From CAZYLZ01 sp964648335 (GTDB taxonomy: Bacteria; Patescibacteriota; Minisyncoccia; Phycocordibacterales; UBA2100), in contig CAZYLZ010000001.1 of the NCBI GenBank assembly GCA_964648335.1, positions 1 to 64,000 on the forward strand: a stretch of 64,000 nucleotides of DNA. Reading direction: 5' to 3'. This document shows positions 1 to 8,312 of the stretch, piece after piece. How positions within the stretch are numbered: position 1 is the stretch's first letter; every line of letters starts with the position of its first letter. The notes beneath the pieces were generated by a model that saw nothing but the letters and a program-made list of their open reading frames with translations, searched no databases and was not told the DNA's origin. The position numbers were made by a program, and so were the translations under genes.

Positions 1-884
1 TGCCCCAAGTACGCATTGATCTCGCGCTGGTCGAGGTCGTAAAAGGTCTTGCCTTCGTTGTGGAGCTTGGTGGCAAGGGCAACACCCACAAAGCGCCAGT
101 GCCACGGCTCGTACACGAAGTGTGTATTGCCTTTGGGGTACGACATAATAAAGCCCTCGCGATACGCGTTTTCGGCGAGCCATTTAAACGCGGGCGTCGC
201 CTCGAATCCTGAAAGCGTCGATCCAATCTTTTGTGTAGTAAAGTCGACGGTGCTGCCGAGCTGGTGCTCGGAATAGCCTTGGTCTGCCGAGAAGGAGTTC
301 GCGGTACCGGCGCCGTATTGCACCTTGTAGTTCTTTTTGAGCGACTCTTGGGTTCCAAATGAGCGGTATGCCGAGAGCACTAACAAATCGTTGCCGCTTG
401 CTTTGGCGGCAGCGAGGAGATTGTCGAGAAACGGCTTGATGCTCGCGTGTATCTGCTGCGGCTTCGATTTTACAAAGAGGGCGTCGGTGCTTATGTTCTC
501 GAGGCTCAGTGGTACGTAGTTCTCGTTTAAAAAGTAGACCGAAGAATACTTTTCTAACAGCTCGCGGTCGGTCTTGTTGAGCTTGTCGAGCATCTGGACC
601 GTGCTTGCAAGCTGGCCGACTTGGGCGCTGTAGTTGCTGTTCTCGTCCTGTTTGGCCTGCAACAAGACCATGAGGTCGCTGTTCTGGGTCTCGGCGGCAC
701 GGAGCTTTTGGGTGAGCTCGCTAGCAACGTAGCGCAAGGTCTCGGCGCTCGAGGCGTACGCGAGCGTGGTCGAGTCGAGCTCGGCCTTGAGGCTGTAGGT
801 GTACGAAGCGCCAACGGCGGCCGCAGTACCTATGATAAATGCGAGCAGGTAGTGTTGGATGGGGATCGAAAAATGCCGGTGCAT
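1..884 (-). CDS. D-alanyl-D-alanine carboxypeptidase (VanY/M15B), C-terminus cut by window edge
   Basis: Zinc peptidase expected to trim the D-Ala-D-Ala end of peptidoglycan stem peptides outside the membrane. About 294 residues are visible. There is an N-terminal signal anchor (about residues 9-29) and a coiled-coil-like stretch (about 35-110). The M15 metal-binding motifs follow: SEHQLGSTVDF with H207 and D214, and EPWHWR with H262. The ATG at 884 is the first in-frame start and directly precedes the hydrophobic anchor. The stop lies beyond position 1. Family assignment is firm; the exact substrate is inferred. Confidence 0.9.
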   Translation of the reverse strand, partial: MHRHFSIPIQHYLLAFIIGTAAAVGASYTYSLKAELDSTTLAYASSAETLRYVASELTQKLRAAETQNSDLMVLLQAKQDENSNYSAQVGQLASTVQMLDKLNKTDRELLEKYSSVYFLNENYVPLSLENISTDALFVKSKPQQIHASIKPFLDNLLAAAKASGNDLLVLSAYRSFGTQESLKKNYKVQYGAGTANSFSADQGYSEHQLGSTVDFTTQKIGSTLSGFEATPAFKWLAENAYREGFIMSYPKGNTHFVYEPWHWRFVGVALATKLHNEGKTFYDLDQREINAYLG

Positions 885-966
885 CGGCAAATGGTAGCAC
901 GATTCGTTTTTTGCGAGAACGTATGCACGATGCTGCTTTTTCTAATCGGCGCGCGGTATCAGTTGG

Positions 967-972
967 TATACT
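967..972 (+). promoter_or_regulatory. -10 box of histidine kinase gene
   Basis: TATACT preceded by GG and followed by exactly 6 nt before the GTG start at 979, which predicts a leaderless transcript. The 14 nt of tatacttac context resemble those before 6135 and 42568. Confidence 0.6.
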
Positions 973-978
973 TACGAC

Positions 979-2250
979 GTGGATATTTTCTTAGAAACGC
1001 TTTCAAGCATTGCACACAGTAGTGCGTTCTGGCAGACGGCTATTACATGCCTCGTCTTGGGTCCTACTGCCGTCGGCGTGTACTGGTATGCGACGACGGG
1101 CGAGCGCGAGAAATCGCTGGTTGTACAACTTGCACACGATCGCGACACGGCATATGCCAAGCAAGCCGAGATGGAGCAGATAGGGCAGATGGGAAGCTTT
1201 GCATGGAATTTTATCGACCCAGCGCTCTCGTACTGGTCTAAAGAGATGTTCGTGCTCTTTGGGCTCGTGTATCGCTCGACCCCGCCGTCGATCAACGACA
1301 TCCTGCCATACATCCACGAGAAAGACCGGGCCCAAGCGGCAGAAGAGTGGCAGAAGGCGCATACGGTCGCCGGTAAGTTCGAGATGTCGTTTCGGACCGT
1401 GGCCCCTTCGGGACAGACGCGACATGTGCACATCGCAGGCCGCTCCATAATCGCTCCCGATCACCGGCTGTCGGTGATACAAGGGATCGCGCGCGACGTC
1501 ACCAAGGAGATGGAGGTGGACAAGGCGAAGACCGAGTTCGTCTCGCTCGCGTCGCACCAACTCAAGACACCGCTTACGTCGGTCAGCTGGCTTGCCGAGA
1601 TGCTTATGTCAGAAAAAGCCGGACCTTTGAATCCTAAGCAAAAAGAGTATGTGGGTAACATCGAAGACGCATCGAAGCGCATGGGCGAGATGGTCAACGA
1701 GCTTCTGAGCGTATCGCGGCTCGAGCTCGGCACCTTGGCGCTCCATATAACCGAGTTCGACCTGAAGGGGCTGGTCGAGAATACGATCGCCGAGCAGCGC
1801 CACGCCGCCGACTTCAAGCATGTTGTTATCGATCTTTCCTACGAAGGCGAGATGCCGCGCATCACGGCAGACGAGAACCTCTTGCGTATGATCATTCAGA
1901 ACCTGGTCTCTAACGCCATCAAATATTCGCCGCACGAGGGTAAGGTGCAGATCGTGTTCTCGATGAGCGGCGCCGCAAAGCAGGCCGTGTACATGAAGGT
2001 CGCCGACAACGGCATCGGAATCCCGTTGGCCGAGCAGGGGCAGATATTCGAAAAATTGCACCGTGCCGAGAACGCGCAGGTCTTGGTGCCCGACGGTACG
2101 GGCCTGGGGCTCTATGTGGTCAAGACCATCCTCGACCGCGTGGGCGGCGCTGTGTCGTTTGTATCGAAGGAAGGTGTGGGCACGACCTTTACGGTTTCGT
2201 TCCCGATAGCATGGAAGGATGCCGAGACTATCGGTAGCGGCACGGTGTAG
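979..2250 (+). CDS. membrane-bound sensor histidine kinase
   Basis: Autophosphorylating sensor kinase of 423 residues starting with GTG. One transmembrane helix lies near residues 15-38. A PAS-like sensor region follows (about 55-175). The HisKA H-box SHQLKTPL has phosphoacceptor H193, and the HATPase domain has the N-box around N312, G1 DNGIGIP at 343 and G2 GTGLGL at 373. No HAMP domain is seen. A receiver protein follows at 2329 but has its own promoters, so pairing is likely yet not strictly operonic. The signal sensed cannot be told. Confidence 0.93.
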   Translation: MDIFLETLSSIAHSSAFWQTAITCLVLGPTAVGVYWYATTGEREKSLVVQLAHDRDTAYAKQAEMEQIGQMGSFAWNFIDPALSYWSKEMFVLFGLVYRSTPPSINDILPYIHEKDRAQAAEEWQKAHTVAGKFEMSFRTVAPSGQTRHVHIAGRSIIAPDHRLSVIQGIARDVTKEMEVDKAKTEFVSLASHQLKTPLTSVSWLAEMLMSEKAGPLNPKQKEYVGNIEDASKRMGEMVNELLSVSRLELGTLALHITEFDLKGLVENTIAEQRHAADFKHVVIDLSYEGEMPRITADENLLRMIIQNLVSNAIKYSPHEGKVQIVFSMSGAAKQAVYMKVADNGIGIPLAEQGQIFEKLHRAENAQVLVPDGTGLGLYVVKTILDRVGGAVSFVSKEGVGTTFTVSFPIAWKDAETIGSGTV

Positions 2251-2277
2251 AACTCTGTGAGAGACTTGAGTATTGGG

Positions 2278-2322
2278 TATACTCTTCGGCAGCGAAGACT
2301 TGCCTCCAGCATAGGGTATACT
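2278..2322 (+). promoter_or_regulatory. tandem -10 boxes before receiver gene
   Basis: Two GGGTATACT copies, at 2278-2283 and 2317-2322, separated by a small perfect hairpin (CTTCG at 2284-2288 with CGAAG at 2293-2297). The second box ends exactly 6 nt before the ATG at 2329. Confidence 0.55.
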
Positions 2323-2328
2323 TTTCCC

Positions 2329-2712
2329 ATGACAGACCAACACAAGCAGACGATTCTTATCATCGAAGACGAGGCTCCTGCCCGCATAGTATTGGCAGAC
2401 TCGCTTGCGTCAGAAGGGTACGAGGTACTGCAGTCGCCCGACGGCCAGGACGGCCTTTCGATGGCGCTCCACGCGCATCCGGACCTGATCCTTACCGACC
2501 TCAAGATGCCGAACATGGGCGGACTCGAGATGATAAAAGAGTTACGTAAGGACACGTGGGGAAAGGGGGCAAAGGTGATTATCCTTACCAACATTTCCGA
2601 TCTCAGTACCCTGCAAGAGGCCATGAGCGAAGAGACGTTCTTTTATATCATCAAAGGCGACTCAAGCATGGAGAAAGTGCTGCAGTCGGTAAAGACGGCG
2701 CTCGCCAAGTAG
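2329..2712 (+). CDS. single-domain response regulator (receiver only)
   Basis: A 127-residue CheY-like receiver with no output domain. Acidic pocket E13-D14-E15, phosphoacceptor D57 in LILTDLKMP, T87 and K109 are all in place. The ATG at 2329 is preferred to an upstream in-frame start because the -10 box TATACT ends 6 nt before it and the extra residues are non-conserved. It probably takes phosphate from the kinase at 979. Effects must go through protein contacts, since no DNA-binding domain is present. The coiled-coil gene at 2714 begins one base after its stop. Confidence 0.93.
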   Translation: MTDQHKQTILIIEDEAPARIVLADSLASEGYEVLQSPDGQDGLSMALHAHPDLILTDLKMPNMGGLEMIKELRKDTWGKGAKVIILTNISDLSTLQEAMSEETFFYIIKGDSSMEKVLQSVKTALAK

Positions 2713-2713
2713 T

Positions 2714-2992
2714 ATGGACGAAGCCGAGTTCAAGCTTTTGCGACAAGAGGTGGACGGCCTTTCCGAGCAGATAAGCATCTTGGTCGAGAACCACGAGGTG
2801 CGTCATGCCGAGCTCATGGCCAAGCTCGATTTTCTCGAAGAGCGCATAGTAGAGTCTGGCGAGAGTGAGGCCGAAGAGATCTCGGAAAAAGTGTCCGAGC
2901 AAATCTCGGCCGAGATCGAAGGCATCAAGACCGAAGTCGAGAACATGAGTGAGATGGTACAGAACATCGAAGAAGGGCTCGACGCCAAATAA
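2714..2992 (+). CDS. small acidic coiled-coil protein
   Basis: A 92-residue, strongly acidic protein dominated by Glu/Lys heptad-like repeats from start to end, with no signal peptide or cysteine. It starts one base after the receiver stop, so the two are almost certainly co-transcribed and translationally coupled. A role as partner or effector of the receiver is an inference from this coupling. No family recognised. Confidence 0.8.
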   Translation: MDEAEFKLLRQEVDGLSEQISILVENHEVRHAELMAKLDFLEERIVESGESEAEEISEKVSEQISAEIEGIKTEVENMSEMVQNIEEGLDAK

Positions 2993-3014
2993 GTGACTGC
3001 CCGTCGAAATCGGG

Positions 3015-3020
3015 TATACT
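3015..3020 (+). promoter_or_regulatory. -10 box of cyclophilin gene
   Basis: GGGTATACT 26 nt upstream of the ATG at 3047. This predicts a leader of about 20 nt, unlike the leaderless neighbours. Confidence 0.5.
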
Positions 3021-3046
3021 CGGCTTTTACGCACTAAGAACACGTC

Positions 3047-3526
3047 ATGCAAGCCATTCTTACCACCAGCCTCGGAGACATCACCATCAATTTTTTAGAC
3101 ACAGACGCACCTAAGACGGTGGAAAACTTCGTAAAGCTCGCCAAGAGCGGATTCTACGATGGCACCAAGTTCCATCGCGTCATCAAGGACTTCATGATCC
3201 AGGGCGGCGATCCGCAGACCAAGGACGAGATGCTCGAAGAGCTATGGGGAACCGGTGGGCCCGGCTACAAGTTTGCCGACGAGATTCACGCCAACAACCG
3301 AAACGAGGTAGGGACGATAGCGATGGCAAACGCAGGACCGAACACCAACGGCAGCCAGTTCTTCATCAACACCGCCGACAACGATTTCCTCGACACTAAG
3401 CACACGGTCTTTGGGACCGTCACTGACGGCATGGATGTGGTGAGTGCCATACAAGATGTCGAGACGACGTCGCAGGATCGCCCGCTCGATCCGGTCGTGA
3501 TAACGAAGGTAGAGATTGTCGGATAG
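3047..3526 (+). CDS. cyclophilin-type peptidyl-prolyl cis-trans isomerase
   Basis: Cytoplasmic prolyl isomerase of 159 residues without signal peptide. The cyclophilin signatures FHRVIKDFMIQGGDP, MANAGPNTNGSQFFI and TKHTVFGTV appear in order, including the catalytic Arg of FHRV and the Gln-Phe-Phe of the active site. Length matches the minimal bacterial form. It is a single-gene unit with its own promoter and terminator. Confidence 0.96.
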   Translation: MQAILTTSLGDITINFLDTDAPKTVENFVKLAKSGFYDGTKFHRVIKDFMIQGGDPQTKDEMLEELWGTGGPGYKFADEIHANNRNEVGTIAMANAGPNTNGSQFFINTADNDFLDTKHTVFGTVTDGMDVVSAIQDVETTSQDRPLDPVVITKVEIVG

Positions 3527-3539
3527 CTGATCACTCCTG

Positions 3540-3571
3540 GAAACGCCCTCCACGACCATGGCGGGCGTTTC
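3540..3571 (+). terminator. intrinsic terminator after cyclophilin gene
   Basis: GAAACGCCC pairs with GGGCGTTTC across a 14-nt loop, starting 14 nt after the stop codon. Confidence 0.6.
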
Positions 3572-3593
3572 GTATAGCTGATACCATGGCCGC

Positions 3594-4487
3594 ATGAAAA
3601 AACTCACACTTCTCGTTGTATTACTCGTGCTTGCTGGTGCTATCTGGTACTTCTTCTTGGCCCAAAAGGGGCCGCAGAATATACAGCCTGTTCCTGCCGT
3701 TCAGGCGGTCGACTACAAGAACGCCACATACATCATTCAGGACGCGCCGGTTACTCTCGTAAACGGATTGAGCGAAGTGCAAGAAGGAGATCAGGGCGAC
3801 GCGGCATACAAGACGACCACCAAGTACTTTGGTAACGAGGCTCGTGGCGATTTAAACGGCGATGGCAAAGAAGATATTGCATTTATACTCACACAAAACG
3901 GCGGCGGCACCGGTACGTTCGTCTATGCAGTTGTGGCGCTTAAAACCGATGCCGGATACACAGGAACTAACGGCATTCTTTTGGGCGACCGCATCGCTCC
4001 ACAAACCACCGAGATACAAGGTGACACCGTCGTCGTAAACTACGCGGACCGAAAAGACGGCGAGCCGATGGCAACCAAGCCTTCGGTCGGCGTCACGCTG
4101 CGCCTCAAGGTAGTGAACGGAACACTCTTTGCGTCACAAGACACTCCGAAACCTGCCGGCAAGCTCCAGGGACATGCCTATACATGGCAGTTCAAAGATA
4201 TGGGCGAAAAGGCCACTATTCCCCAGACCAAGGTGACGCTGCTTGTCGACGGAGTCGCCAAAGAGGTGGGAACGTTCGAGGGCTCATGTAGTGCAGTCGA
4301 CGGGACATCGTGGGCGCTCCTCGACGGCGAGCACGCAGGAGCTATCTGTTACTTTGCTGGCGGTGGTACCGAGCTCGGTATCTTCGAAGAAAACCGCGCC
4401 ATGGTCCTCAAGAAAGGAATAGTGGACGAAGGAATGGCCGAGGTGCCTGGTTCGCGTGGCGGCTTCACGACACTTTTCTCTCTCTAG
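3594..4487 (+). CDS. membrane-anchored extracellular protein with Ca-binding-like loop
   Basis: 297 residues: an N-terminal hydrophobic anchor (about 4-22), then an extracytoplasmic domain. Around residues 83-91 the segment DLNGDGKED resembles a dockerin/EF-hand-type calcium loop, followed by a beta-rich region. A C-terminal part (about 200-297) contains two cysteines that could form a disulfide, plausible given DsbA/DsbB elsewhere in the window. No catalytic motif recognised. Function unknown. Confidence 0.85.
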   Translation: MKKLTLLVVLLVLAGAIWYFFLAQKGPQNIQPVPAVQAVDYKNATYIIQDAPVTLVNGLSEVQEGDQGDAAYKTTTKYFGNEARGDLNGDGKEDIAFILTQNGGGTGTFVYAVVALKTDAGYTGTNGILLGDRIAPQTTEIQGDTVVVNYADRKDGEPMATKPSVGVTLRLKVVNGTLFASQDTPKPAGKLQGHAYTWQFKDMGEKATIPQTKVTLLVDGVAKEVGTFEGSCSAVDGTSWALLDGEHAGAICYFAGGGTELGIFEENRAMVLKKGIVDEGMAEVPGSRGGFTTLFSL

Positions 4488-4495
4488 GCTCTCAT

Positions 4496-4530
4496 ACTAA
4501 AAGCCCCGCGATTATCGCGGGGCTTTTAGT
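4496..4530. terminator. shared bidirectional terminator
   Basis: Perfect 17-bp inverted repeat with a 1-nt centre and T-rich arms on both strands. It lies between the converging genes 3594 (+) and 4541 (-). Confidence 0.9.
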
Positions 4531-4540
4531 GTCGGGTATC

Positions 4541-4807
4541 TCAGTCGTTGCCGTTCTCGTGTTCGAGGTCCTTCATTTGGATAGGGCTCTCTTGCTTTAG
4601 GGGCCACTCGGTCGTCACCGCGCCGTGCTGCTTTTCGAACTCGGCGATATTGTGCGCGAGCATCAGCGAGAGTCGCTTGGCATGTGCCGGAGTAAATGCG
4701 TAGACGTTTGCGTTTCCGCCCGACGAAAATCCGATCGAGAATGACTCGGCAGTATAGTGCGCGAACGCGTTGTCACAGAACTGTTTTGGGATGTTATTCG
4801 TGTCCAT
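4541..4807 (-). CDS. DUF3467 family protein
   Basis: An 88-residue protein beginning MDTNNIPKQFCDNA, typical of DUF3467. The family is conserved but uncharacterised, and is thought to be a small cytoplasmic beta-rich protein. The ATG at 4807 is chosen because upstream in-frame residues derive from the dispersed element at 4860-5041 and are not family-like. It converges on the anchored protein at 3594 and shares its terminator. Confidence 0.8.
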   Translation of the reverse strand: MDTNNIPKQFCDNAFAHYTAESFSIGFSSGGNANVYAFTPAHAKRLSLMLAHNIAEFEKQHGAVTTEWPLKQESPIQMKDLEHENGND

Positions 4808-4859
4808 AGGCAGATATGAGCTTGTAATATCTTTAGTGTATACATCCTGAGACGAAAAG

Positions 4860-5041
4860 CTAGGACTTACGCAGTCGGCGCATTTCCGCGTTGCCCTGCT
4901 CGATATATCCGTCGCCGCACTCAAAGGATCGTGACCAATTCTTGTTAGCGTACTCGCGTTACAAGAATGGGAATGCCCTTGTGGCATCTCCGCTTATATC
5001 GCTTGGGCGCCTTGAACTGCATCCGATTTCGTAAGTCCTAG
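4860..5041. repeat. dispersed structured element, copy A (MITE-like or structured RNA)
   Basis: 182 bp bounded by a perfect 12-bp inverted repeat (CTAGGACTTACG at 4860-4871, CGTAAGTCCTAG at 5030-5041), extendable with interruptions to about 23 bp. Conserved blocks TCGGCGCATTTCC and ATATCGCTTGGGCGCC recur, in opposite orientation, in copy B at 41029-41154. Internal sequence between the blocks differs in length and content. No coding potential is convincing. TA dinucleotides flank GGACTTACG on both sides, which would suit an IS630-type target, but this is weak evidence. Confidence 0.75.
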
Positions 5042-5088
5042 ATTATGTGGATTGGTCACAGTGCTCATCTTTCTGATAGAGTGCTGCC

Positions 5089-5805
5089 ATGAATAAACCG
5101 ACCGTCTTGGCAGAGAACGAATGGCTCATCGCTGTCAACAAACCGGCTGGCCTCATCTGTCATTCTGACGGCCGCACGAAAGAGTTATCGCTTGCCGATT
5201 GGCTTGTCGCGAGGTTTCCGTATCTTGCGGATGTAGGAGAGCCGTGGATATCCCCGCAGGGCGAAACAATTATCCGACCCGGCATGGTGCACCGTCTTGA
5301 TCGCACGACCTCGGGCGTCATGCTCATCGCAAAGACGGCCGAAAGTTTCGAATTCCTAAAAGCAGAATTCAAGGCACGACGTGTCGCAAAGTTATATCGC
5401 GCAATCGTCCATGGAGCGATGGAAGCGCACGGCGAGGTCGTACTCGAGATAGTGCGCACCAAGACTGTGCCTCGTCGGTGGATGGCAGAGACGGCCAAGA
5501 AGCCACATCGTGCAGCCATCACCGAGTGGACCGCGATACGAAGCGGGAGTGTTGACGGCGCTGTGGTAACGTTCGTCAATCTCGAGCCTCGTACCGGGCG
5601 CACGCACCAGCTTCGCGTTCATATGAGCGCTATTGGGCACGCAATCGTGGGCGACGTAGTTTATGGACCGTCGCTCGATACGCTCGGGGCAGAGCGGCCT
5701 CTTCTACATGCCCATGCGGTACGGCTGGTGCTGCCTGACGGAAACGCCGCTTCGTACTCTGCACCCGAGCCTTCTGATATGACGTCGTTCGCTATGCGCT
5801 TCTGA
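5089..5805 (+). CDS. RluA/RluD-family rRNA or tRNA pseudouridine synthase
   Basis: Isomerises uridine to pseudouridine in structured RNA. 238 residues, catalytic core only, with no N-terminal S4 domain. The hallmark HRLDRTTSG motif carries catalytic D71, and GRTHQLRVH near residue 167 is the second family motif. The target site cannot be assigned. Its last 14 bases overlap the convergent GlsB-like gene. Confidence 0.94.
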   Translation: MNKPTVLAENEWLIAVNKPAGLICHSDGRTKELSLADWLVARFPYLADVGEPWISPQGETIIRPGMVHRLDRTTSGVMLIAKTAESFEFLKAEFKARRVAKLYRAIVHGAMEAHGEVVLEIVRTKTVPRRWMAETAKKPHRAAITEWTAIRSGSVDGAVVTFVNLEPRTGRTHQLRVHMSAIGHAIVGDVVYGPSLDTLGAERPLLHAHAVRLVLPDGNAASYSAPEPSDMTSFAMRF

Positions 5806-6043
5806 CGAGCCGCGCAAGGTACAAGAGAACCACGGCACCGATGACCGCAACGACGAGGCTATAGATATTGAATCCGGTCACTCCTGTCTGTCCGAAGAAC
5901 GACATGATAAACCCGCCCAGTACCGCACCGATTATCCCCACTATGATATTCGCCACTGCGCCCATCTGCGCATCGGTCCCCATCATCATCGACGCTATCC
6001 ATCCCGCTATCGCCCCGAACAAGATCCAAAGAAGAATGCCCAT
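5792..6043 (-). CDS. GlsB/YeaQ/YmgE family small membrane protein
   Basis: 83 residues with three hydrophobic helices and the Gly-rich pattern of transglycosylase-associated/stress-response membrane proteins (GAIAGWIAS, NIIVGIIGAVLGG). The role in the family is poorly defined. It converges with and overlaps the pseudouridine synthase by 14 bp; no terminator fits between them. Confidence 0.9.
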   Translation of the reverse strand: MGILLWILFGAIAGWIASMMMGTDAQMGAVANIIVGIIGAVLGGFIMSFFGQTGVTGFNIYSLVVAVIGAVVLLYLARLVRSA

Positions 6044-6122
6044 ATGTGTAATCGGTTATGTATAACTCGCTAAACCTACACTGCGTATGTAGAGAAAGTA
6101 TGAAGACGTCTTGTAAGGGAGG

Positions 6123-6128
6123 TATACT
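6123..6128 (+). promoter_or_regulatory. -10 box of YHYH gene
   Basis: GGTATACT with exactly 6 nt (tactgc) before ATG 6135. The 15-nt string tatacttactgcatg is identical before the TspO gene at 42568. Confidence 0.65.
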
Positions 6129-6134
6129 TACTGC

Positions 6135-7454
6135 ATGCTAACGCAGTGGTTTGCGGCTTTCGTCGGGATCGTCATGTCGATCGGTACGGTTTTCTCGCCA
6201 GGAATACCTGTCGCGGTTTCGTCGCTTCCGGAGATGCCCATTCGCGCAGGCGAATCGCGCGAAGCCAATCCTGCCGGTATGGACCAAAAAGAATCTCTTG
6301 GTACTTCTGATGCAATACAGGTAACTGTTAAGACAAATCCTGCTGCACGTATCGAGTCTCCCGATACTGAAACGCCGGTGCTTGCGCCAGACGCAGGAGA
6401 GTCGGGCCGGACGCTCTCGTATACCGATCTCCTCCAGGTGGCAGGTAACGAATATGCGGACGGGGAAGTGCCGCTGGGAGACAGTCGCTATACGACGTCT
6501 GCTCCTAAGCGCGGGTACGTATACCTTTGCAATATCCATAAAGAAAATCCTGGTTCGATGACTGACGGCAGCTGGATGCATGGGACCACATGGAACTATC
6601 TTCAAAAATCTGCGGTCAAAGGCACCATCTCGTGGCCGCAGGCGACCTTTAGTGCAACCGTTTCTGCTCCACTTCGTTCGCTTATCGGAAACGGTTTGCC
6701 GGTCGACCATACCACCGGAATCTTCCCTGTCGCGCAGACTGATCCGGCGTATGCGATAGACGCGAACCCCAACTCCATTTCTGAACAATCGATCTCGCAA
6801 CAACTGCCAGCGCATCCGGTCTACTCCGACACGCCGTACTGCATGGGTGGCGAGGTCGGGATCATGCTCTCGGGCGTGCCACTTTTCAATGCATTCGACG
6901 CGGGCTTGCGCGACGCACCGGCACACGAGCTGCAAGATAGCTGTGACGGCCATCCGCAAGGCTCTGGCGAGTATCACTACCACGGCATGAGCGCATGCGT
7001 GAGCGACCAATCGGTTGCTACGGTTCTCGGCTTCGCGTACGATGGCTTTCCTATAACGGGTAACAAAGTGGCTGATAAGAAATACCTTACGACGAACGAC
7101 CTCGACGAATGCCACGGAATCACGAGCGAGGTGATGCTCGATGGCGTAAAGACAATCACGTATCACTATGTAATGACACGCGACTTCCCGTATTCGACAA
7201 GCTGCTTCCGCGGCAAGCCGGTTACGACAGGACCGTCCGCGGTACCGAGGGCCGAGGCCGGACGCGAGTCAGGTCCGCAGGGATCGGGCACATCAGCGCC
7301 ACAGGCGCCGGCAGGACCACCCTCAGAAGCGCTCAACGCCTGCTTCGGATCCGATCCGGGCGAGACGTGCTCGTTCGATGCGGGGCGTGGCGAAGAGACC
7401 GGAACCTGCGAAGCGCCGCCAGGCAAGAAACTCGCATGCCGCCCTGTCCGCTGA
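6135..7454 (+). CDS. YHYH-domain secreted protein
   Basis: 439 residues with a signal peptide (about 1-25), a linker to about 100, then a YHYH domain. EYHYHG at 279-284 is followed by GFAYDGFPITG and an ITYHYVMTRDFPY segment, the usual family landmarks. The C-terminal 80 residues are Pro/Gly/Ser-rich with four cysteines, likely a disulfide-bonded tail. YHYH proteins are secreted and of unknown activity. Single gene with its own -10 box. Confidence 0.88.
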   Translation: MLTQWFAAFVGIVMSIGTVFSPGIPVAVSSLPEMPIRAGESREANPAGMDQKESLGTSDAIQVTVKTNPAARIESPDTETPVLAPDAGESGRTLSYTDLLQVAGNEYADGEVPLGDSRYTTSAPKRGYVYLCNIHKENPGSMTDGSWMHGTTWNYLQKSAVKGTISWPQATFSATVSAPLRSLIGNGLPVDHTTGIFPVAQTDPAYAIDANPNSISEQSISQQLPAHPVYSDTPYCMGGEVGIMLSGVPLFNAFDAGLRDAPAHELQDSCDGHPQGSGEYHYHGMSACVSDQSVATVLGFAYDGFPITGNKVADKKYLTTNDLDECHGITSEVMLDGVKTITYHYVMTRDFPYSTSCFRGKPVTTGPSAVPRAEAGRESGPQGSGTSAPQAPAGPPSEALNACFGSDPGETCSFDAGRGEETGTCEAPPGKKLACRPVR

Positions 7455-7484
7455 AATAAATCTGCGTAATCGGTGTAGTACTGA

Positions 7485-7516
7485 GCGAGGGGGTGATTCC
7501 TCTCGCCCGGGTTTTA
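7485..7516 (+). terminator. possible weak terminator
   Basis: GCGAG pairs with CTCGC around an imperfect G/C-rich loop and is followed after five bases by TTTTAT. Weak. Confidence 0.35.
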
Positions 7517-7541
7517 TCGGTTATCACCTAATACTACACAC

Positions 7542-8237
7542 ATGAATACATTCACTAAGAAAATGGTTGCATCTCCTGTTCTCGCAGCGCTCATTGTCGC
7601 CGCAGTCGGCGCCGGTGCCGGAGTCGTTACGCTTGCGAGTGCTGCCGAAGGAACGAATCCTCTCGCCGCTGCCACTCAGTCTATGATGGGCGGCATGAAG
7701 CGCGGTGGCCCCGGAGTCCACGGGACTATCGCGGCCATTGCCGGCACTACGATCACCGTAACCGGTGACAACGGCACGACATACACGGTCGATGCTTCCA
7801 CTGCCAAGATCCTAAAGTCATCTCCTGGCGCGACACCTACAGCACCAGTTGCCGGTACCATCGCAAGCCTTCTTGTCGGAGATACGGTACACGTTCGCGG
7901 AACCGTTTCCGGAAGCGCGGTCACTGCTACCGAGATCTTCGATGGCGTGATGATGGGACATAAAGGCGGCATGGGTCGCGGACGAGGGCCTGGCATCATG
8001 GGAACCGTCTCTGCGGTAAACGGCACGACCCTTACGGTCGCCGGCAAAGACGGTACGACGTACACTGTCGAGACCGGATCGGCAAAGCTATCGAAGGTCG
8101 TCGACATCGCTACCTCTGACATAAAGGTAGGAGATACAGTCGGCGTCCAGGGAACGGTGAGCGGCACTACCGTCACGGCAGTGCATGTCATGGATGGTGT
8201 TCCACCTTCAGGAAAAGGAGCCGCTTCAACTCAATAA
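7542..8237 (+). CDS. DUF5666 secreted repeat protein
   Basis: 231 residues. A signal peptide (about 1-32) is followed by two tandem beta domains of about 75 residues, each with the pattern GTI-x-GTTITV-x-GTTYTVD and a closing VGDTVHVRGTVSG. This is the DUF5666 repeat. A Gly/Met/Arg-rich linker separates the copies. It lies just upstream of a sigma factor and a membrane protein in the same direction, an arrangement suggesting envelope sensing. A TAATACT -10-like box lies 6-7 nt before the start. Confidence 0.88.
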   Translation: MNTFTKKMVASPVLAALIVAAVGAGAGVVTLASAAEGTNPLAAATQSMMGGMKRGGPGVHGTIAAIAGTTITVTGDNGTTYTVDASTAKILKSSPGATPTAPVAGTIASLLVGDTVHVRGTVSGSAVTATEIFDGVMMGHKGGMGRGRGPGIMGTVSAVNGTTLTVAGKDGTTYTVETGSAKLSKVVDIATSDIKVGDTVGVQGTVSGTTVTAVHVMDGVPPSGKGAASTQ

Positions 8238-8251
8238 CAGATTGTTTTTTG

Positions 8252-8279
8252 CAGCACGCCCCCGCTCGGGGGTTTGTTG
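8252..8279 (+). terminator. hairpin between DUF5666 and sigma genes
   Basis: CCCCC (8259-8263) pairs with GGGGG (8268-8272), flanked by GCA/TGC, followed by TTTGTT. A moderate, possibly leaky terminator. Confidence 0.5.
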
Positions 8280-8312
8280 CGTGAAATAAATTATCACGTA
8301 CGGTTGTACTAT

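Noticed and set aside
1047..1560. Other-frame ORFs inside the histidine kinase gene
   Set aside because: No motifs; the kinase frame carries all conserved boxes.
4808..4987. N-terminal extension of the DUF3467 protein
   Set aside because: The extra codons come from dispersed element copy A; a similar CADCV peptide is encoded by copy B, showing it is repeat-derived.
6138..7166. Long 342-codon open frame on the minus strand
   Set aside because: Antisense shadow of the YHYH gene; Arg/His/Val-rich composition without domain, start signal or ribosome site.
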